A stretch of 64,000 nt of DNA, taken from NCBI RefSeq assembly GCF_001623075.1, contig NZ_LMCF01000012.1:124001-188000 (forward strand), read 5' to 3'. Shown piece after piece: positions 1 through 9,838 of the stretch. The stretch comes from Pseudovibrio sp. Ad37 (lineage in GTDB: Bacteria; Pseudomonadota; Alphaproteobacteria; Rhizobiales; Stappiaceae). Each line of letters begins with the position of its first letter. Within the stretch, counting starts at the first letter, position 1. The notes below the pieces were generated by a model, which was not told where the DNA came from, did not search any database, and saw nothing but the letters and a program-made list of their open reading frames with translations. A program made the position numbers and the translations under genes.

Positions 1-581
1 TGACCTTTTGTAGTTGGCACGCGTCCACTCTGGCGTGGATCTGGTTCGATAGCTGTGCGTACAGTACGCGCAACTGCTTTAAAGCATGTTTCCGCAATAT
101 GATGGCAATTGGTGCCATATAGGTTTGCAATGTGCAGTGTAAAACCTGCATTCATGGCAAACGCACGGAAGAACTCCTCAAAAAGCTCAACATCAAACGT
201 GCCAACCTTGTCCCTTGGGAAGTCTACCTGCCAGACAAGGAAAGGACGACCGGAGACATCCAGAGCCACACGGGTCAGGGCTTCATCCATCGCAAGGTGC
301 GTGTCTGCATAGCGGGTGATGCCGCTCATGTCGCCAAGCGCTTCTTTAAACGCTTGCCCCAGAGCAATGCCCACATCCTCGGTGGTGTGGTGGTCGTCAA
401 TATGGATGTCACCATCTGCGCGGATCGTCATGTCCACGAGCGAATGTCGGGAAAGTTGTTCCAACATATGATCAAAGAAACCAACACCGGTTTTGATGTC
501 GTACTTGCCTGTGCCATCCAGATTGATGGAAACAGAGATCGTCGTTTCTTTTGTGCCGCGGGCAATAGTGGCCTGACGCAT
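1..581 (-). CDS. hisB: Imidazoleglycerol-phosphate dehydratase, 3' end cut by window edge
   Basis: Histidine biosynthesis enzyme that dehydrates imidazole glycerol phosphate to imidazole acetol phosphate in the cytosol. Translating the minus strand from the ATG at 581 gives [13 protein letters not shown], then [13 protein letters not shown], the metal-binding [29 protein letters not shown] and [12 protein letters not shown], all family signatures with the manganese-binding His and Glu residues. About 193 residues are inside the window and the reading frame is open at base 1 (ending ...GRVPTTKG), so only a few residues are missing compared with the usual length near 200. The his operon presumably continues to the left. 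Confidence 0.95.
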   Translation of the reverse strand, partial: MRQATIARGTKETTISVSINLDGTGKYDIKTGVGFFDHMLEQLSRHSLVDMTIRADGDIHIDDHHTTEDVGIALGQAFKEALGDMSGITRYADTHLAMDEALTRVALDVSGRPFLVWQVDFPRDKVGTFDVELFEEFFRAFAMNAGFTLHIANLYGTNCHHIAETCFKAVARTVRTAIEPDPRQSGRVPTTKG

Positions 582-785
582 GGGATGTCCCTTGATAAGT
601 TTATAGTCCTTATACTCATGCAAAACCCCTGCACAAGCATTTAAAGACGCGCCGTTTTAACAGGCTAAGGGATCGCTGAAAATACCCAAAGATGAAAAAG
701 CTAGGATCTGCTACTCCCTCTGGTATTTCTCGGCACAAACTGTTAGGAACTGAGCCGTTTATCTAGCAGATATTTGGAGCCTCGC

Positions 786-1502
786 ATGTCTTATCGCCCA
801 GCAAGTGCAGTCGATCGCCTGATCCTCCCTCTGGATGTTCCAACAGTTGATGAGGCCCGCCAGCTCGTCAAACAAACACAAGGACTTGTCGGCACTTACA
901 AAATCGGCATGCAACTCCAGTTCGCAGGTGGTCTTCATTTCGCTGAAGAGATGGCGAAGGAAGGGCATTCCATCTTTCTGGATGTGAAGCTTCTGGATAT
1001 CGACAACACCATCACCAGCGCAGTGAAAAACGTTGCAAAAATGGGCATGAAGTTCATGACTGTGCACGCCTACCCGAAAAATATGCGCGCAGCCGTGAAG
1101 GCACTGGAAGAAGTCGGGAACAAAGACCTCTGCCTGCTGGGCGTCACCGTGCTCACCTCAATGGATGAGCAAGACCTCAAAGACGCAGGCTATGTCGGCC
1201 CTACAGCAACCTTGGTGGAACAGCGTGCGCTTGATGCGGTAACTGCTGGCGTCGGTGGCATTGTCTGCTCGCCAATGGAATCCGCCACCATGCGTGCCAA
1301 AGTTGGCGACAAGCTCTGCATTGTGACACCAGGCGTACGCCCTAAAGGCGCAGATGCAGGCGATCAGCGCCGCGTGATGACACCTTACGACGCAATCAAA
1401 GCTGGTTCCGACTACCTCGTCATCGGCCGCCCAATCTACCGCGCCGAAGACCCCCGCGCCGCAGCTGAAGCTGTCGTGGCAGAAATTGAAAGCGCTCTAT
1501 AA
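786..1502 (+). CDS. pyrF: Orotidine 5'-phosphate decarboxylase
   Basis: Final step of de novo UMP synthesis, decarboxylating OMP. The 238-residue product has the active-site block FLDVKLLDIDNTI (Asp-Lys-x-x-Asp), the phosphate-binding end motif SDYLVIGRPIYRA, and PGVRPKGADAGDQRRV. The ATG at 786 is preferred over an in-frame TTG at 774 because a GGAG ribosome site (776-779) sits 6 nt before it. It stands alone: hisB is divergent and a strong hairpin terminator follows. Confidence 0.96.
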   Translation: MSYRPASAVDRLILPLDVPTVDEARQLVKQTQGLVGTYKIGMQLQFAGGLHFAEEMAKEGHSIFLDVKLLDIDNTITSAVKNVAKMGMKFMTVHAYPKNMRAAVKALEEVGNKDLCLLGVTVLTSMDEQDLKDAGYVGPTATLVEQRALDAVTAGVGGIVCSPMESATMRAKVGDKLCIVTPGVRPKGADAGDQRRVMTPYDAIKAGSDYLVIGRPIYRAEDPRAAAEAVVAEIESAL

Positions 1503-1516
1503 AGTCACAAACGTGG

Positions 1517-1545
1517 GAGCCTCTGTCATGCAGAGGCTCTTTTTG
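1517..1545 (+). terminator. Intrinsic terminator after pyrF
   Basis: Nine-base stem gagcctctg (1517-1525) / cagaggctc (1531-1539) with a 5-nt loop, followed by a T tract. It separates pyrF from the downstream peptidase gene. Confidence 0.85.
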
Positions 1546-1629
1546 CTTCATCTGTCTTTGTCTCTTGAACAAAGGCTTAAGCTGCTCTGGGTACCATTTG
1601 CGCGATCTAAACGAGAGGGAGCGCATTTT

Positions 1630-2298
1630 ATGGAAACCATTCTCATCACAGGCTTTGGCGCCTATGCCAATACGCCCACTAATCCGGCAGAAAAGCTTGC
1701 GCTGGCACTGGATGGTGAAGAGATCGCTGGTGCTAAAATCGTCTCCCGCATCGTCTCTGGCAGCTATTTTCACTGCATAGAAGAAACCGTCGCTGCCATG
1801 GAAGAGCTGAAACCCAGCTCTGTCCTCATGCTGGGTGAATATGGTGGTCGCTCCATGATCACGCTGGAGCGCCTCGCACAAAACCTCAACGACTGCGCCC
1901 GCTATGGCGTAACCGATACTTCAGGCGTCACACTTCAGGGCGAGCTGACCGTGCCAGATGGGCCAGTTGGCTACTACGCAACTGTTCCTCTGCGCGCCAT
2001 GACACAAGCCATGCGGGATGCAGGGGTGCCAACGGATATTTCGGACTCAGCTGCCACGTTCTGCTGCAATCATCTCATGTACGGCGTCCTGCACCACATC
2101 GCGAAACACAATCTCCCAGTTCGGGCTGGTTGGGTGCATCTGCCTCATTTGCCGGAGGTTGCCGCTATGATCCAGAATCTTGGTGCACCAAGCATGTCCG
2201 TCGACACTCTGGTCAAAGGTATGCGTGCCGGCATTGAGGCGTTGCAGGCAAATCATCAGGACCAGAACATCAACATCATCTCCAAGATGCTGATCTGA
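1630..2298 (+). CDS. pcp: Pyrrolidone-carboxylate (pyroglutamyl) peptidase, family C15
   Basis: Cytosolic cysteine peptidase that removes N-terminal pyroglutamate from peptides. The start METILITGFGAYANTPTNPA is the family's opening; the open frame extends upstream to 1486 but runs through the pyrF terminator, and a gaggga ribosome site lies just before 1630. The catalytic triad is visible: Glu in ITLERLAQN, Cys in AATFCCNHLMY and His in GWVHLPHLPE. Length 222 residues is normal. The sequence around Glu (GEYGGRSMI) differs slightly from the common GLAGGR. Confidence 0.9.
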   Translation: METILITGFGAYANTPTNPAEKLALALDGEEIAGAKIVSRIVSGSYFHCIEETVAAMEELKPSSVLMLGEYGGRSMITLERLAQNLNDCARYGVTDTSGVTLQGELTVPDGPVGYYATVPLRAMTQAMRDAGVPTDISDSAATFCCNHLMYGVLHHIAKHNLPVRAGWVHLPHLPEVAAMIQNLGAPSMSVDTLVKGMRAGIEALQANHQDQNINIISKMLI

Positions 2299-2675
2299 AA
2301 AGGACACACCCGAGCACCAAAAAACAACACATCGGGCACAGAAGCGTCTTTCAACACTTATCCAAGCCCTCTGACGCCGAGTTCAGTAGATGTGATCGAT
2401 ATGAGTTGTGCCTCACGGATCACACAACTTACCTTCCTGCCCTCGCAGTTTTGCGGTTCAGGCCAGATCACAGCAGCGTTATTTAGGTGGTAAGATTGAC
2501 GATTTCCGCAGGTACATCACGGCTTTGTGTCTCATAGAAGACAGTTTCTGCCCTTATTCCAATTCATAGTGGTCACTGGAACTTCCTGCCTCAAAACCAG
2601 GGAGCTCTTAGGAGAATATTCGATATTTTCCGCCACTATAGAAACAAATGGATTGGATGGTCTGTCTTGCAGAAT
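2299..2675. other. Gene-free stretch between pcp and the CesT-like gene
   Basis: About 375 bases with no convincing reading frame. It contains an inverted gtgatc/gatcac pair around 2394-2425, but no T-tract terminator and no recognisable RNA. It presumably holds the promoter of the gene at 2676. Confidence 0.4.
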
Positions 2676-3131
2676 ATGACACCGCAAACACTTATGAATA
2701 AGGTTGCATCGGATGGCGGCATGGAAGCGCCTGTCTTTAATACAGACGGTGAGTGTACGCTGAATGCCGATGATATTGAGATCCACATGCGGGCCTGCGA
2801 CAAGCGCCTGAAGATGATGGCCTACCTCTCAGAGGATGCCGACGTACCGCAGCATGTCATGGTTCAGATGCTGCACGAGAACCATACCGCAAAGAACCGC
2901 TTTACCTTCATTCGTGTTGCCCTTGGCCAGCCTGCCGTTGTTTCCTGCATCGCTCTTGAAGAGCTTGATGCCACAGAACTAAAACTGTTCCTTGCAGAAT
3001 TCAAAGAAGTTGTCCGTGCGTGGAAGCCAAAGTTCACCCCTGCCTCCCAACGTCAGTGCGAGCGCAAGATGAAGCGCGATGGTGTCTGTCACTCGCAGGA
3101 TAGCGCCAAGGCAAAGTTGGAACTGCATTAA
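2676..3131 (+). CDS. Small protein resembling CesT-type secretion chaperones
   Basis: A 151-residue soluble protein with no signal peptide. I do not recognise a close family, but its middle resembles CesT/Tir-type type III secretion chaperones: a DGECTLNADD strand pair, LKMMAYLSED, MLHENHTAKN and a final helix ELKLFLAEFKEVVRAW, followed by a basic tail RQCERKMKRD. This is pattern recognition only. No effector or secretion gene is adjacent (the next gene is a convergent secreted hydrolase), so if it is a chaperone its partner is elsewhere. An in-frame TTG lies at 2667; the ATG at 2676 is chosen, though neither has a strong ribosome site. Confidence 0.5.
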   Translation: MTPQTLMNKVASDGGMEAPVFNTDGECTLNADDIEIHMRACDKRLKMMAYLSEDADVPQHVMVQMLHENHTAKNRFTFIRVALGQPAVVSCIALEELDATELKLFLAEFKEVVRAWKPKFTPASQRQCERKMKRDGVCHSQDSAKAKLELH

Positions 3132-3167
3132 TCAGCAGCCCAAGCTGACAATCCATCCCCCACCATA

Positions 3168-3193
3168 AAAGAAAAGGGCAGAAAACTGCCCTT
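3168..3193 (-). terminator. Terminator of the secreted hydrolase gene
   Basis: Perfect stem aagggcag (3174-3181) / ctgccctt (3186-3193) with an AAAA loop. Read on the minus strand it is followed by a TTTTCTTTT tract, so it terminates the gene ending at 3201. Confidence 0.75.
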
Positions 3194-3200
3194 CGATGGA

Positions 3201-4133
3201 TCAATCCAGCTGCGCCAACCATCCCTTAATGTCGGTGATGACCTGCTCGACCATGCTTTCCCCTCCAGCCCCCTTAAAGGAGTGGGTCATGTCTGGGTAG
3301 GATTTGTAAGTAATATAGGTCTTACTCAGCTCCGTGAGTTTCGCAATCTGTTGATCAACAGCTTCAGGTGAAACGCTTTGGTCTTGCCCACCTTGCACAA
3401 TCAATAAAGGGTTCTCAACTTGAGCCAGAATCTCTAACTGATCTAGTTTCAGCATAGCGTTCCACCAGCTATAGCCGTGCCCACTCATGTTGACGTCAAA
3501 CGGTTTGCTTGTGGTGATCTGCTGCGCAAAGCCTTTGAACCCAGCAGAGGCTTCTTTAAACGCCTCATTAGGCATGCCGCTGGACTTCATGTTGTGCAGG
3601 ATATCATCAATAAAGTGACGCCCTCCACCATTCAGAGCAACACTGGCCGTCACAAAATCAGTTTTTGCAGCAATCATATTGGCAACCACAGCACCTTCAC
3701 TGCCGCCAACTAAGAACACGCGCTCGTAAGTCCCGCCTTCTTTCAGCTGATTGATAGTCTTGATGTAATCTGCTGTTCGACGTTCCGGAGAGGCATTCTC
3801 GATGTAATCCGCTGGGCAATCAGGGTGAACATCGCTGCTGCGATCCCACGAGAGGTCCGATGTGATCCCGTATTTCTCAACGGTCAGAACATCCGCTTCG
3901 GGCAAAACTCGAGAAAACTGCTCATTGATCAGAGTATTGTGAGCAAGGCTGTTGCAGTCTGAGCCTTGAATGAGAACAAGGAGGTCGGTCGCGTCCTTCG
4001 GGCTTTGGGATTTCAGATAGATTGTGATCTCACTGCCGTCTTCACGCACAAGATAAAGGCCTGATGCAAAAGCGGCCTGAGCAGTGAAGAGAACGGAACA
4101 CCCAATAGCAACACGAAGCAAACTAGATTGCAT
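3201..4133 (-). CDS. Secreted alpha/beta hydrolase-fold protein
   Basis: A 310-residue exported hydrolase of unknown substrate. The signal peptide is MQSSLLRVAIG...AQAAFASG. The nucleophile elbow is VGGSEGA (Ser), the acid loop IVQGGQDQSVSP (Asp) and the histidine loop YPDMTHSFK, giving a complete Ser-Asp-His triad in the order of dipeptidyl-peptidase/acetylxylan-esterase-like hydrolases. The frame is open to 4178, but a GGGGGA ribosome site directly before the ATG at 4133 fixes the start. A Cys pair (CNSL...HPDCPAD) could form a disulfide in the periplasm. Confidence 0.75.
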   Translation of the reverse strand: MQSSLLRVAIGCSVLFTAQAAFASGLYLVREDGSEITIYLKSQSPKDATDLLVLIQGSDCNSLAHNTLINEQFSRVLPEADVLTVEKYGITSDLSWDRSSDVHPDCPADYIENASPERRTADYIKTINQLKEGGTYERVFLVGGSEGAVVANMIAAKTDFVTASVALNGGGRHFIDDILHNMKSSGMPNEAFKEASAGFKGFAQQITTSKPFDVNMSGHGYSWWNAMLKLDQLEILAQVENPLLIVQGGQDQSVSPEAVDQQIAKLTELSKTYITYKSYPDMTHSFKGAGGESMVEQVITDIKGWLAQLD

Positions 4134-4361
4134 AAATTCCCCCATGAGCATACCCAGCAAGCGCACAGAGCCATACAAAAAAGCCTGTCTTGCTGTACCT
4201 CATACTCAACGTGATCTGCCCGTAATATAAAAATAGAAACACCGAACTGGTGCAAGGAAAAGTGTGCTGCAATCATAAGGCGAGAGTGTGGCACCTAAGA
4301 TATATAATTATAGTTTCAGGCAAGCTGCGTAACAGGATCTAATCCGTTGTCTATAAAAGTA

Positions 4362-4379
4362 CTTTAGATTATTCTAAAG
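4362..4379. promoter_or_regulatory. Short inverted repeat upstream of the DUF2867 gene
   Basis: ctttaga-ttat-tctaaag, a perfect 7-bp inverted repeat with a 4-nt spacer, 43 bases before the DUF2867 start. The position and symmetry suit a dimeric repressor site; the regulator is unknown. Confidence 0.4.
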
Positions 4380-4422
4380 AGATGGTCACATTAGTCATGG
4401 CTGCATTGAAGGAGCATCAGAA

Positions 4423-4932
4423 ATGCCGGAAATCTCATCCCTCCCGGTCCCTCAATTGGTTGCTCCACGCGAAGAGCTTAACTTCTATCACGTCAATTCT
4501 TTGAAGATAAACGCACAGCCAACCGCATTTGAAATCTACCGTGCGTTGTTCAGCAAACGCTCCGCTTGGCTCAGCGCTGCGTTTTGGGTGAGAGACCAAA
4601 TCTCCGCATTAGCGGGCGTCACAAAGATAAAAGGATTTGGAGACAAACGTACAGCCACTCCGCCTGCTGCGGGAGAATATCTCGACTTCTTTTTGGTGGA
4701 ACATATCGAGGATCGCGAGTTAGTGCTCACCTCAAGAGACAAGCACCTCTCAGTCATGACCACCATCAGTGTCGACGCTGCAAATGAAGGGGCGCTGGTC
4801 CGCATCACGTCCTCAGTCATCACCCACAACTGGTTCGGCAACCTCTACATGCTGCCGGTTGGCCCAGCCCACAAGTTCATTTCCTGGCGCATGCTACGTA
4901 ACGTAAGTCGTGCATTTTGCTCAACTAAGTAA
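4423..4932 (+). CDS. DUF2867 family protein
   Basis: A 169-residue cytosolic protein of the DUF2867 family, whose biochemical function is not established. Supporting segments are EYLDFFLVEHIEDRELVLT, a KHLSVMTTISV strand and the C-terminal HNWFGNLYMLPVGPAHKFIS. Its members often appear as a domain fused to NAD-binding sugar-epimerase-like proteins; here it is stand-alone. GGAG (4411-4414) precedes the ATG at 4423. Confidence 0.7.
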   Translation: MPEISSLPVPQLVAPREELNFYHVNSLKINAQPTAFEIYRALFSKRSAWLSAAFWVRDQISALAGVTKIKGFGDKRTATPPAAGEYLDFFLVEHIEDRELVLTSRDKHLSVMTTISVDAANEGALVRITSSVITHNWFGNLYMLPVGPAHKFISWRMLRNVSRAFCSTK

Positions 4933-4980
4933 AACGCTTAATCAGAATGTATTAGTCTACTGAATGAGGCGTTTTATTTC
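4931..4980 (+). terminator. Terminator-like hairpin after the DUF2867 gene; rest of gap is AT-rich
   Basis: aaaacgc (4931-4937) pairs with gcgtttt (4969-4975), ending in ttttattt. The remaining 4981-5276 is AT-rich, has several TGATTAATCA-like motifs near 5020-5040 and no reading frame; it must contain the promoter of the chemoreceptor gene. Confidence 0.5.
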
Positions 4981-5276
4981 GAATCTCTGCTCTGATTTAA
5001 GTTTGTCTGCGAATAATTGTTGATCTGATTAATCAGTTTACTGATATCTCTAATGTTTGTTTTTAAAGAATATGCGAAATAACTAATGTTTTTTATCTGA
5101 TTAACAAAAGGACTTGATTTCCAGAAAAAGAATTTCTGAACAAGGCTCTATCAAAAGTGCAGCTTTCACACGATTCCAAATGCTACTCGCATGCATGAAA
5201 TCGGCCCTGTATCGTTAACTAGCCGTAAATAAACAAGGGAAAATGCTTAGCTAGATTTCAGCGGACCCATATTATC

Positions 5277-7334
5277 ATGTTTGCATATTTAGCTAAGCTC
5301 AGAATTGTTCATACCATTACACTGCTCTCAATTATTCCAAGTATTGCAGCTCTCGTTTTTCTCTATCAGCTCATCAAGGTGGATACCGAGGACGAGCAGA
5401 AGCTGGCAGCACTGTCTCAGCTCACGCGCCTGTCGGTCAAAATCGGCAGTCTGGTGCATGAGCAACAAAAAGAGCGTGGAGCCACTGCCTTGTTCCTCGC
5501 CAGCAAAGGCCAGCAGTTTGCGGTTGACCTGAAAGAGCAACGCCGGGCAACTGATACAGCGCGCATCGACTACCTGCAGTTTCTAAATGGCTTTGACCTG
5601 ACCATCTATCAGCCGGAATTTGCAGCAGACCTGGAAGGCATCAACGCACAACTGCAAAAGACTCCAGCCCTGCGTTCTGAAGTGGATGACCTTAACGTGC
5701 AGATTGGAGAGGCTGTCAGTTTCTACACCCAACTAAACTCCGAGAAGCTGGATATCATCGGCTCCATGAGCGAGCTCAGTCCCAACGCGGAAATTGTAGA
5801 TCGAATTGTGAGTTATCATGCCTTCCTTCTGGCAAAGGAGCGGGCAGGCTTGGAGCGGGCGGTTGGTGCCGCTGGCTTTGCAAGCAATGCGTTCCCACCT
5901 GCAGCTATGAAGAAGTTTCAAAAGCTGATCGTGGAACAAGAGGCCTTTACCCATATCTTCCAGACCTATGCCACACGTGAAATTTTTGCAGACTTCACAA
6001 AGGTGCAGGAAGGGGCTGCCAACACGAAGCTGAACACCTACCGCGATATCGCGCTGGGTGGTGCAAACTCCACAACTGACCTGGAAGCAATAAGCGGTCC
6101 GGAGTGGTTTGAAACAGCTTCCCAGAAGATCAATCAGCTCAAGACACTGGAAAACACCATCGCCGCAAGCCTGATCACAGATACGGAGCACCTTCAGGCC
6201 AATGCCAACGGACGCCTGACACTGCACATGAGCATCGCAGCAGCTGCCTTCCTACTGGTGTTCCTGATGTCTTTCATCCTTATCAAATCCATCCAGCGCT
6301 CCTTCGCAGGTATCATTGAGGCCATGGAGCAACTTGCGAGTGGCAATCTGAACATCAAACTGCCGGAGTCTGCCAAAAATGAAGTGGGTCAGATGATCAG
6401 GGCGGTATCCGTATTCCAGGAAAATATGATCCTGATGCGTGATCTGAAGCACGAGCAAGACACTCAGCACGCAGTCCAGCTTGAGCGTGGTGAGTTTCTG
6501 GAAGGGCGTATCGCCGATTTTGAGCAGGCCGTCTCATACGTGCTGGAGACCATGGGCCGCAACTCGCAGACCATGCAGCTCTCCTCTCAGGAAATGTCGA
6601 ATATCTCCGAACTCACAAGTTCCCAATCCAAAGCCGTGGCTTCCGCAGCTGAAGAAGCATCCCGCAGCGTCCAGTCCGTCGCCTCAGCAACGGAGGAACT
6701 CGACAGTTCTGTCGCTGAAATCGGTAACCAGATGCACCATTGCAGAAAAGCAGCCTCAGAGGCCGTAGAGCAAGTGCACAGCGCCAATTCCGATGCAGCA
6801 GAACTGCGCAAGGCTGCGCAAAGTGTGGGGGATGTGGTCAGCATCATCACAGATATTGCCGAACAAACCAATCTGCTTGCGCTCAACGCCACAATAGAGG
6901 CCGCGCGGGCAGGGGTAGCTGGCAAGGGCTTTGCTGTGGTGGCAAGCGAGGTGAAGTCGCTGGCAGAGCAGACATCTCAGGCCACCGAGCAGATCCGCAA
7001 CGAGATTGCAGATATCCAGCGCGCAACAGAGGGCTCTCTCACGGCAATGGAAGACATCGACAAGATCATTCGTGAGATCGACGAACGTGCCAGTGCTGTC
7101 TCCAGTGCAATCAGTGAGCAAAAGTTCGCCACGCAGGAAATCGCAACCAACGTCAGCGAAGTTGCAGGTGGAACGGCGGAGGTCACGGAAAACATCTCCA
7201 AGGTCAACGAGGTCGCCATCCAAACCGGCGTAACCTCCAAGCAAGTCCTCATCGCTTCCGAAGAACTCCGCACGGAAGCTGATCACCTCCGCACGGAAAT
7301 CGACCAGTTCCTTGGTGACATAAAAGCGGCTTAG
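5277..7334 (+). CDS. Methyl-accepting chemotaxis protein with NIT sensor domain
   Basis: Transmembrane chemoreceptor, 685 residues. TM1 is about residues 11-31. The periplasmic part (50-300) is a nitrate/nitrite-sensing NIT-type domain, recognised from the [18 protein letters not shown] opening and the paired [23 protein letters not shown] segment. TM2 is 317-337, a HAMP linker 338-390, and the cytoplasmic signalling coiled coil carries the invariant hairpin tip [18 protein letters not shown] (529-546) followed by [17 protein letters not shown]. There is no C-terminal CheR-tethering pentapeptide. No che genes are nearby, so it is an orphan receptor. The start lacks a strong ribosome site. Confidence 0.9.
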   Translation: MFAYLAKLRIVHTITLLSIIPSIAALVFLYQLIKVDTEDEQKLAALSQLTRLSVKIGSLVHEQQKERGATALFLASKGQQFAVDLKEQRRATDTARIDYLQFLNGFDLTIYQPEFAADLEGINAQLQKTPALRSEVDDLNVQIGEAVSFYTQLNSEKLDIIGSMSELSPNAEIVDRIVSYHAFLLAKERAGLERAVGAAGFASNAFPPAAMKKFQKLIVEQEAFTHIFQTYATREIFADFTKVQEGAANTKLNTYRDIALGGANSTTDLEAISGPEWFETASQKINQLKTLENTIAASLITDTEHLQANANGRLTLHMSIAAAAFLLVFLMSFILIKSIQRSFAGIIEAMEQLASGNLNIKLPESAKNEVGQMIRAVSVFQENMILMRDLKHEQDTQHAVQLERGEFLEGRIADFEQAVSYVLETMGRNSQTMQLSSQEMSNISELTSSQSKAVASAAEEASRSVQSVASATEELDSSVAEIGNQMHHCRKAASEAVEQVHSANSDAAELRKAAQSVGDVVSIITDIAEQTNLLALNATIEAARAGVAGKGFAVVASEVKSLAEQTSQATEQIRNEIADIQRATEGSLTAMEDIDKIIREIDERASAVSSAISEQKFATQEIATNVSEVAGGTAEVTENISKVNEVAIQTGVTSKQVLIASEELRTEADHLRTEIDQFLGDIKAA

Positions 7335-7354
7335 GGAGACTGAAACAACAAACC

Positions 7355-7390
7355 AAAGGCAGTTTGCACATCAGTGTAGGCTGCCTTTTC
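7355..7390 (+). terminator. Intrinsic terminator after the chemoreceptor gene
   Basis: aaaggcag (7355-7362) / ctgccttt (7381-7388), extendable inward through wobble pairs, followed by a short T tract. Confidence 0.7.
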
Positions 7391-7535
7391 CGCTGCCCAA
7401 CACATCATGAAAGCCGCTTGCACAGAAACTGCACAAATCTGCACGCGATCTCATGTGTTTTGCCCAACTCCCTGCAATCGAGGTCTCTAGATCTCCCCCA
7501 ACTTCATTCTTTCAAATGATTTTGGGGCAAAATCA

Positions 7536-9134
7536 ATGTTATCGACCTCTCGCAAACAGCTGCCATGGATGCCTGTCCTTGGCATTCAGGCGCGTCTTAT
7601 CCTCGGCCTGGGGCTCTGCCTGCTCGCAGATTACTTATTCTTTGGCCACCGCGCAGAAATCGGCTTCAGCATCTTCATCGTGGCCGTTGCCTTTGCAATC
7701 ATGCTGGCAGGTGCGGGCAGGGTAAGTGCTCACCGTGCATGGATCGCAGGACTGACAGTGATTGTTGGCGTTGCGCCAAGTGTGCTCCAGTGGGATTTCC
7801 TCAGCGGCCTTATTGCGATCCTGTCACTAGCCACAAGCGCACTGATCATGAACTTGCGCATAAACGCCTTCGACCTGAAGTTAATAAGAGTGCTGCTCAT
7901 TTTCCTGCGCCGTTGGCCGCTGGGCTTTGTGAAGGACATGATCACCCTAAGTCGCGTGAAGCGTCGCAAGCGGCCATTTTCCAACTACGCAAAACTGGCG
8001 TTCGCCTGGTTCTTGCCGCTAACGCTGTTCCCAGTCTTCCTCTACCTGTTCAGCTCTTCCAACCCAGTCATCGAGCAATGGTTGCTCAACATCAATCCTG
8101 GAAAGTTCTTCGAAAAACTGAACATGGCACGCATCGTGTTTTGGTCCATTGCCTTTGCTCTGGTCTGGCCGTTTCTGCGGGTCAAGTTCAGGAAAAAGCT
8201 GAAGAAAGAGAAAACTACTGTACCGAGTGTCAAAACACCGGAGCAGGAAGTCGTCCAGGCCTATCAATCAGTGATGGATGATCTCTTTGGCTACAAGGCA
8301 GTGGTTCGCTCACTGGTCCTCTTCAACGGCCTCTTCGCCCTGCAAACGGTGTTGGATGCTGTCTACCTGTGGGGTTCTCAAGAACTTCCTGCAGGAACCA
8401 CATACGCCAATTACGCACACTCAGGCGTTTATACGCTCATCATCGCCGCTCTGCTTGCTGCAATCTTCGTGTTGTTTGCCAGCCGTTCAGGGGCTGCGAC
8501 TGCAAAATCCAAGCTCGTGCAGGTACTACTGCTGGCATGGACAGTTCAAACCACTCTGCTTGTGGTCTCCTGTCTTGCGCGCCTCGGCAATTACGTCAGC
8601 GAGTATTCAATGACTTACCTGCGCTTTTACGCGTTGATCTGGGTGATGCTGGTGCTTATCGGGGTGCTTAGCATTGTTGTGAAGCTCGCGCTGAAGCGTA
8701 ACAACAGCTGGCTTGTTCGGGTAAACATGCTTGTGGTCGCGGTGATCCTGTATTCCCTCAGCCTCACAAACACTGCCGCTTTGATCGCAAACTACAATGT
8801 GACCTACGCCGAGGGCACCAAGTTTGACCATTGGTATCTGATCAAGCTTGGTCCGCAGGCAATCCCCGCAATTGATGCGAAGATCAGAAGCGAGTTGGAC
8901 CGCGAAAGTGAAGGCAAAAGTAAGTATCTGATAAAGTTGCAGTCCTCCCGGCGTTACATGGCTCTCCACGTGCGGCTCGATGCAAGGGATTGGCGCCTTT
9001 GGAGCCTTAGAAATCAGTTGCTGCTCGATTATCTGCAAGAGAATGAGGTCCCGGTTGAATTGCAAACCCCGACTGAGTTGCAAACGGCACCAAGCGACAG
9101 TAAAACTCGATATCGTGACGATCCGGGCCTCTGA
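7536..9134 (+). CDS. DUF4173 (DUF4153-like) polytopic membrane protein
   Basis: A 532-residue inner-membrane protein with many hydrophobic segments spread over the first ~430 residues, then a soluble C-terminal tail with FDHWYLIKLGPQAIPAIDAK and RRYMALHVRLDARDWRLWSLR. These are features of the DUF4173 family; its function is not established. The gene ends 2 bases before an OmpR-type regulator whose gene overlaps its kinase, so the three form one operon. That placement suggests the membrane protein is either the output or a sensory partner of the two-component system. GGGG (7524-7527) precedes the ATG. Confidence 0.75.
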   Translation: MLSTSRKQLPWMPVLGIQARLILGLGLCLLADYLFFGHRAEIGFSIFIVAVAFAIMLAGAGRVSAHRAWIAGLTVIVGVAPSVLQWDFLSGLIAILSLATSALIMNLRINAFDLKLIRVLLIFLRRWPLGFVKDMITLSRVKRRKRPFSNYAKLAFAWFLPLTLFPVFLYLFSSSNPVIEQWLLNINPGKFFEKLNMARIVFWSIAFALVWPFLRVKFRKKLKKEKTTVPSVKTPEQEVVQAYQSVMDDLFGYKAVVRSLVLFNGLFALQTVLDAVYLWGSQELPAGTTYANYAHSGVYTLIIAALLAAIFVLFASRSGAATAKSKLVQVLLLAWTVQTTLLVVSCLARLGNYVSEYSMTYLRFYALIWVMLVLIGVLSIVVKLALKRNNSWLVRVNMLVVAVILYSLSLTNTAALIANYNVTYAEGTKFDHWYLIKLGPQAIPAIDAKIRSELDRESEGKSKYLIKLQSSRRYMALHVRLDARDWRLWSLRNQLLLDYLQENEVPVELQTPTELQTAPSDSKTRYRDDPGL

Positions 9135-9136
9135 AA

Positions 9137-9838
9137 ATGCAAAATATTCTCGTAGTTGATGATGACGCTCATATTCGCGACGTCATAACCTTCGCAATCG
9201 AAAAAGCCAATTACAAAGCAAGTGTTGCTCAAGATGGGTTCGAAGCTGTCGCCCGTTTCAGGAACGAGCCGGTAGATCTGATCGTCCTCGATATCGGCAT
9301 GCCTGAAATGGATGGTTTTGAGGTTTGCCGGGAAATCCGCAAGCACTCAGAAGTGCCGATCCTGTTCCTGTCCGCACGTGATGAAGAAATTGACCGAATC
9401 CTCGGTTTGGAGATGGGCGGTGATGACTACGTCACCAAGCCATTCAGCCCTCGGGAGCTTGTCGCGCGTATTGGCGCAATTCTGAAGAGAACGAAAGGCC
9501 CCAAGCTCGCAGAACCGGCAAGCTCTGCTCAACGAGAAGCCGGAGGCGTGCAACTGGATGCCGCGTACCGATCCGTGACGTATCGCGGGCAACCTGTGGA
9601 GCTGACGTCAATCGAGTTTGAGATCCTGAAACTGTTTCTTGACCGTCCAAGAATGACGTTTTCGCGCGACAAAGTTATAGATCTTGCATACCCGCCAAAT
9701 ATCCATGTCTCCGATCGCACCATCGACAGCCACATCCGCAATTTGCGCTCGAAGCTGACAAATGCAGGGGCTCCCAATCTTATCGAAACTGTTCATGCCG
9801 TCGGGTTTCGGTTAGCAGCCATGTCTGCAGCATCATGA
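9137..9838 (+). CDS. OmpR/PhoB-family response regulator
   Basis: DNA-binding response regulator of 233 residues. The receiver domain (1-118) has acidic pocket D9/D10, phosphoacceptor D52 in LDIGMPEMDG, and K101 in VTKPFSP. A winged-helix domain follows (about 135-230) with VELTSIEFEILKLFL and SDRTIDSHIRNLRSKL. Its gene starts 2 bases after the DUF4173 gene and overlaps the kinase by ATGA. Target promoters are unknown; autoregulation of the operon is the obvious guess. Confidence 0.93.
   Translation: MQNILVVDDDAHIRDVITFAIEKANYKASVAQDGFEAVARFRNEPVDLIVLDIGMPEMDGFEVCREIRKHSEVPILFLSARDEEIDRILGLEMGGDDYVTKPFSPRELVARIGAILKRTKGPKLAEPASSAQREAGGVQLDAAYRSVTYRGQPVELTSIEFEILKLFLDRPRMTFSRDKVIDLAYPPNIHVSDRTIDSHIRNLRSKLTNAGAPNLIETVHAVGFRLAAMSAAS

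Noticed and set aside
1486-1629. 48-codon N-terminal extension of pcp
   Set aside because: It runs through the end of pyrF and its terminator; the ribosome site and family start are at 1630.
5020-5045. TGATTAATCAG-type motifs as a Fnr site before the chemoreceptor gene
   Set aside because: The spacing does not give the TTGAT-N4-ATCAA consensus; the AT-rich setting makes such matches likely by chance.
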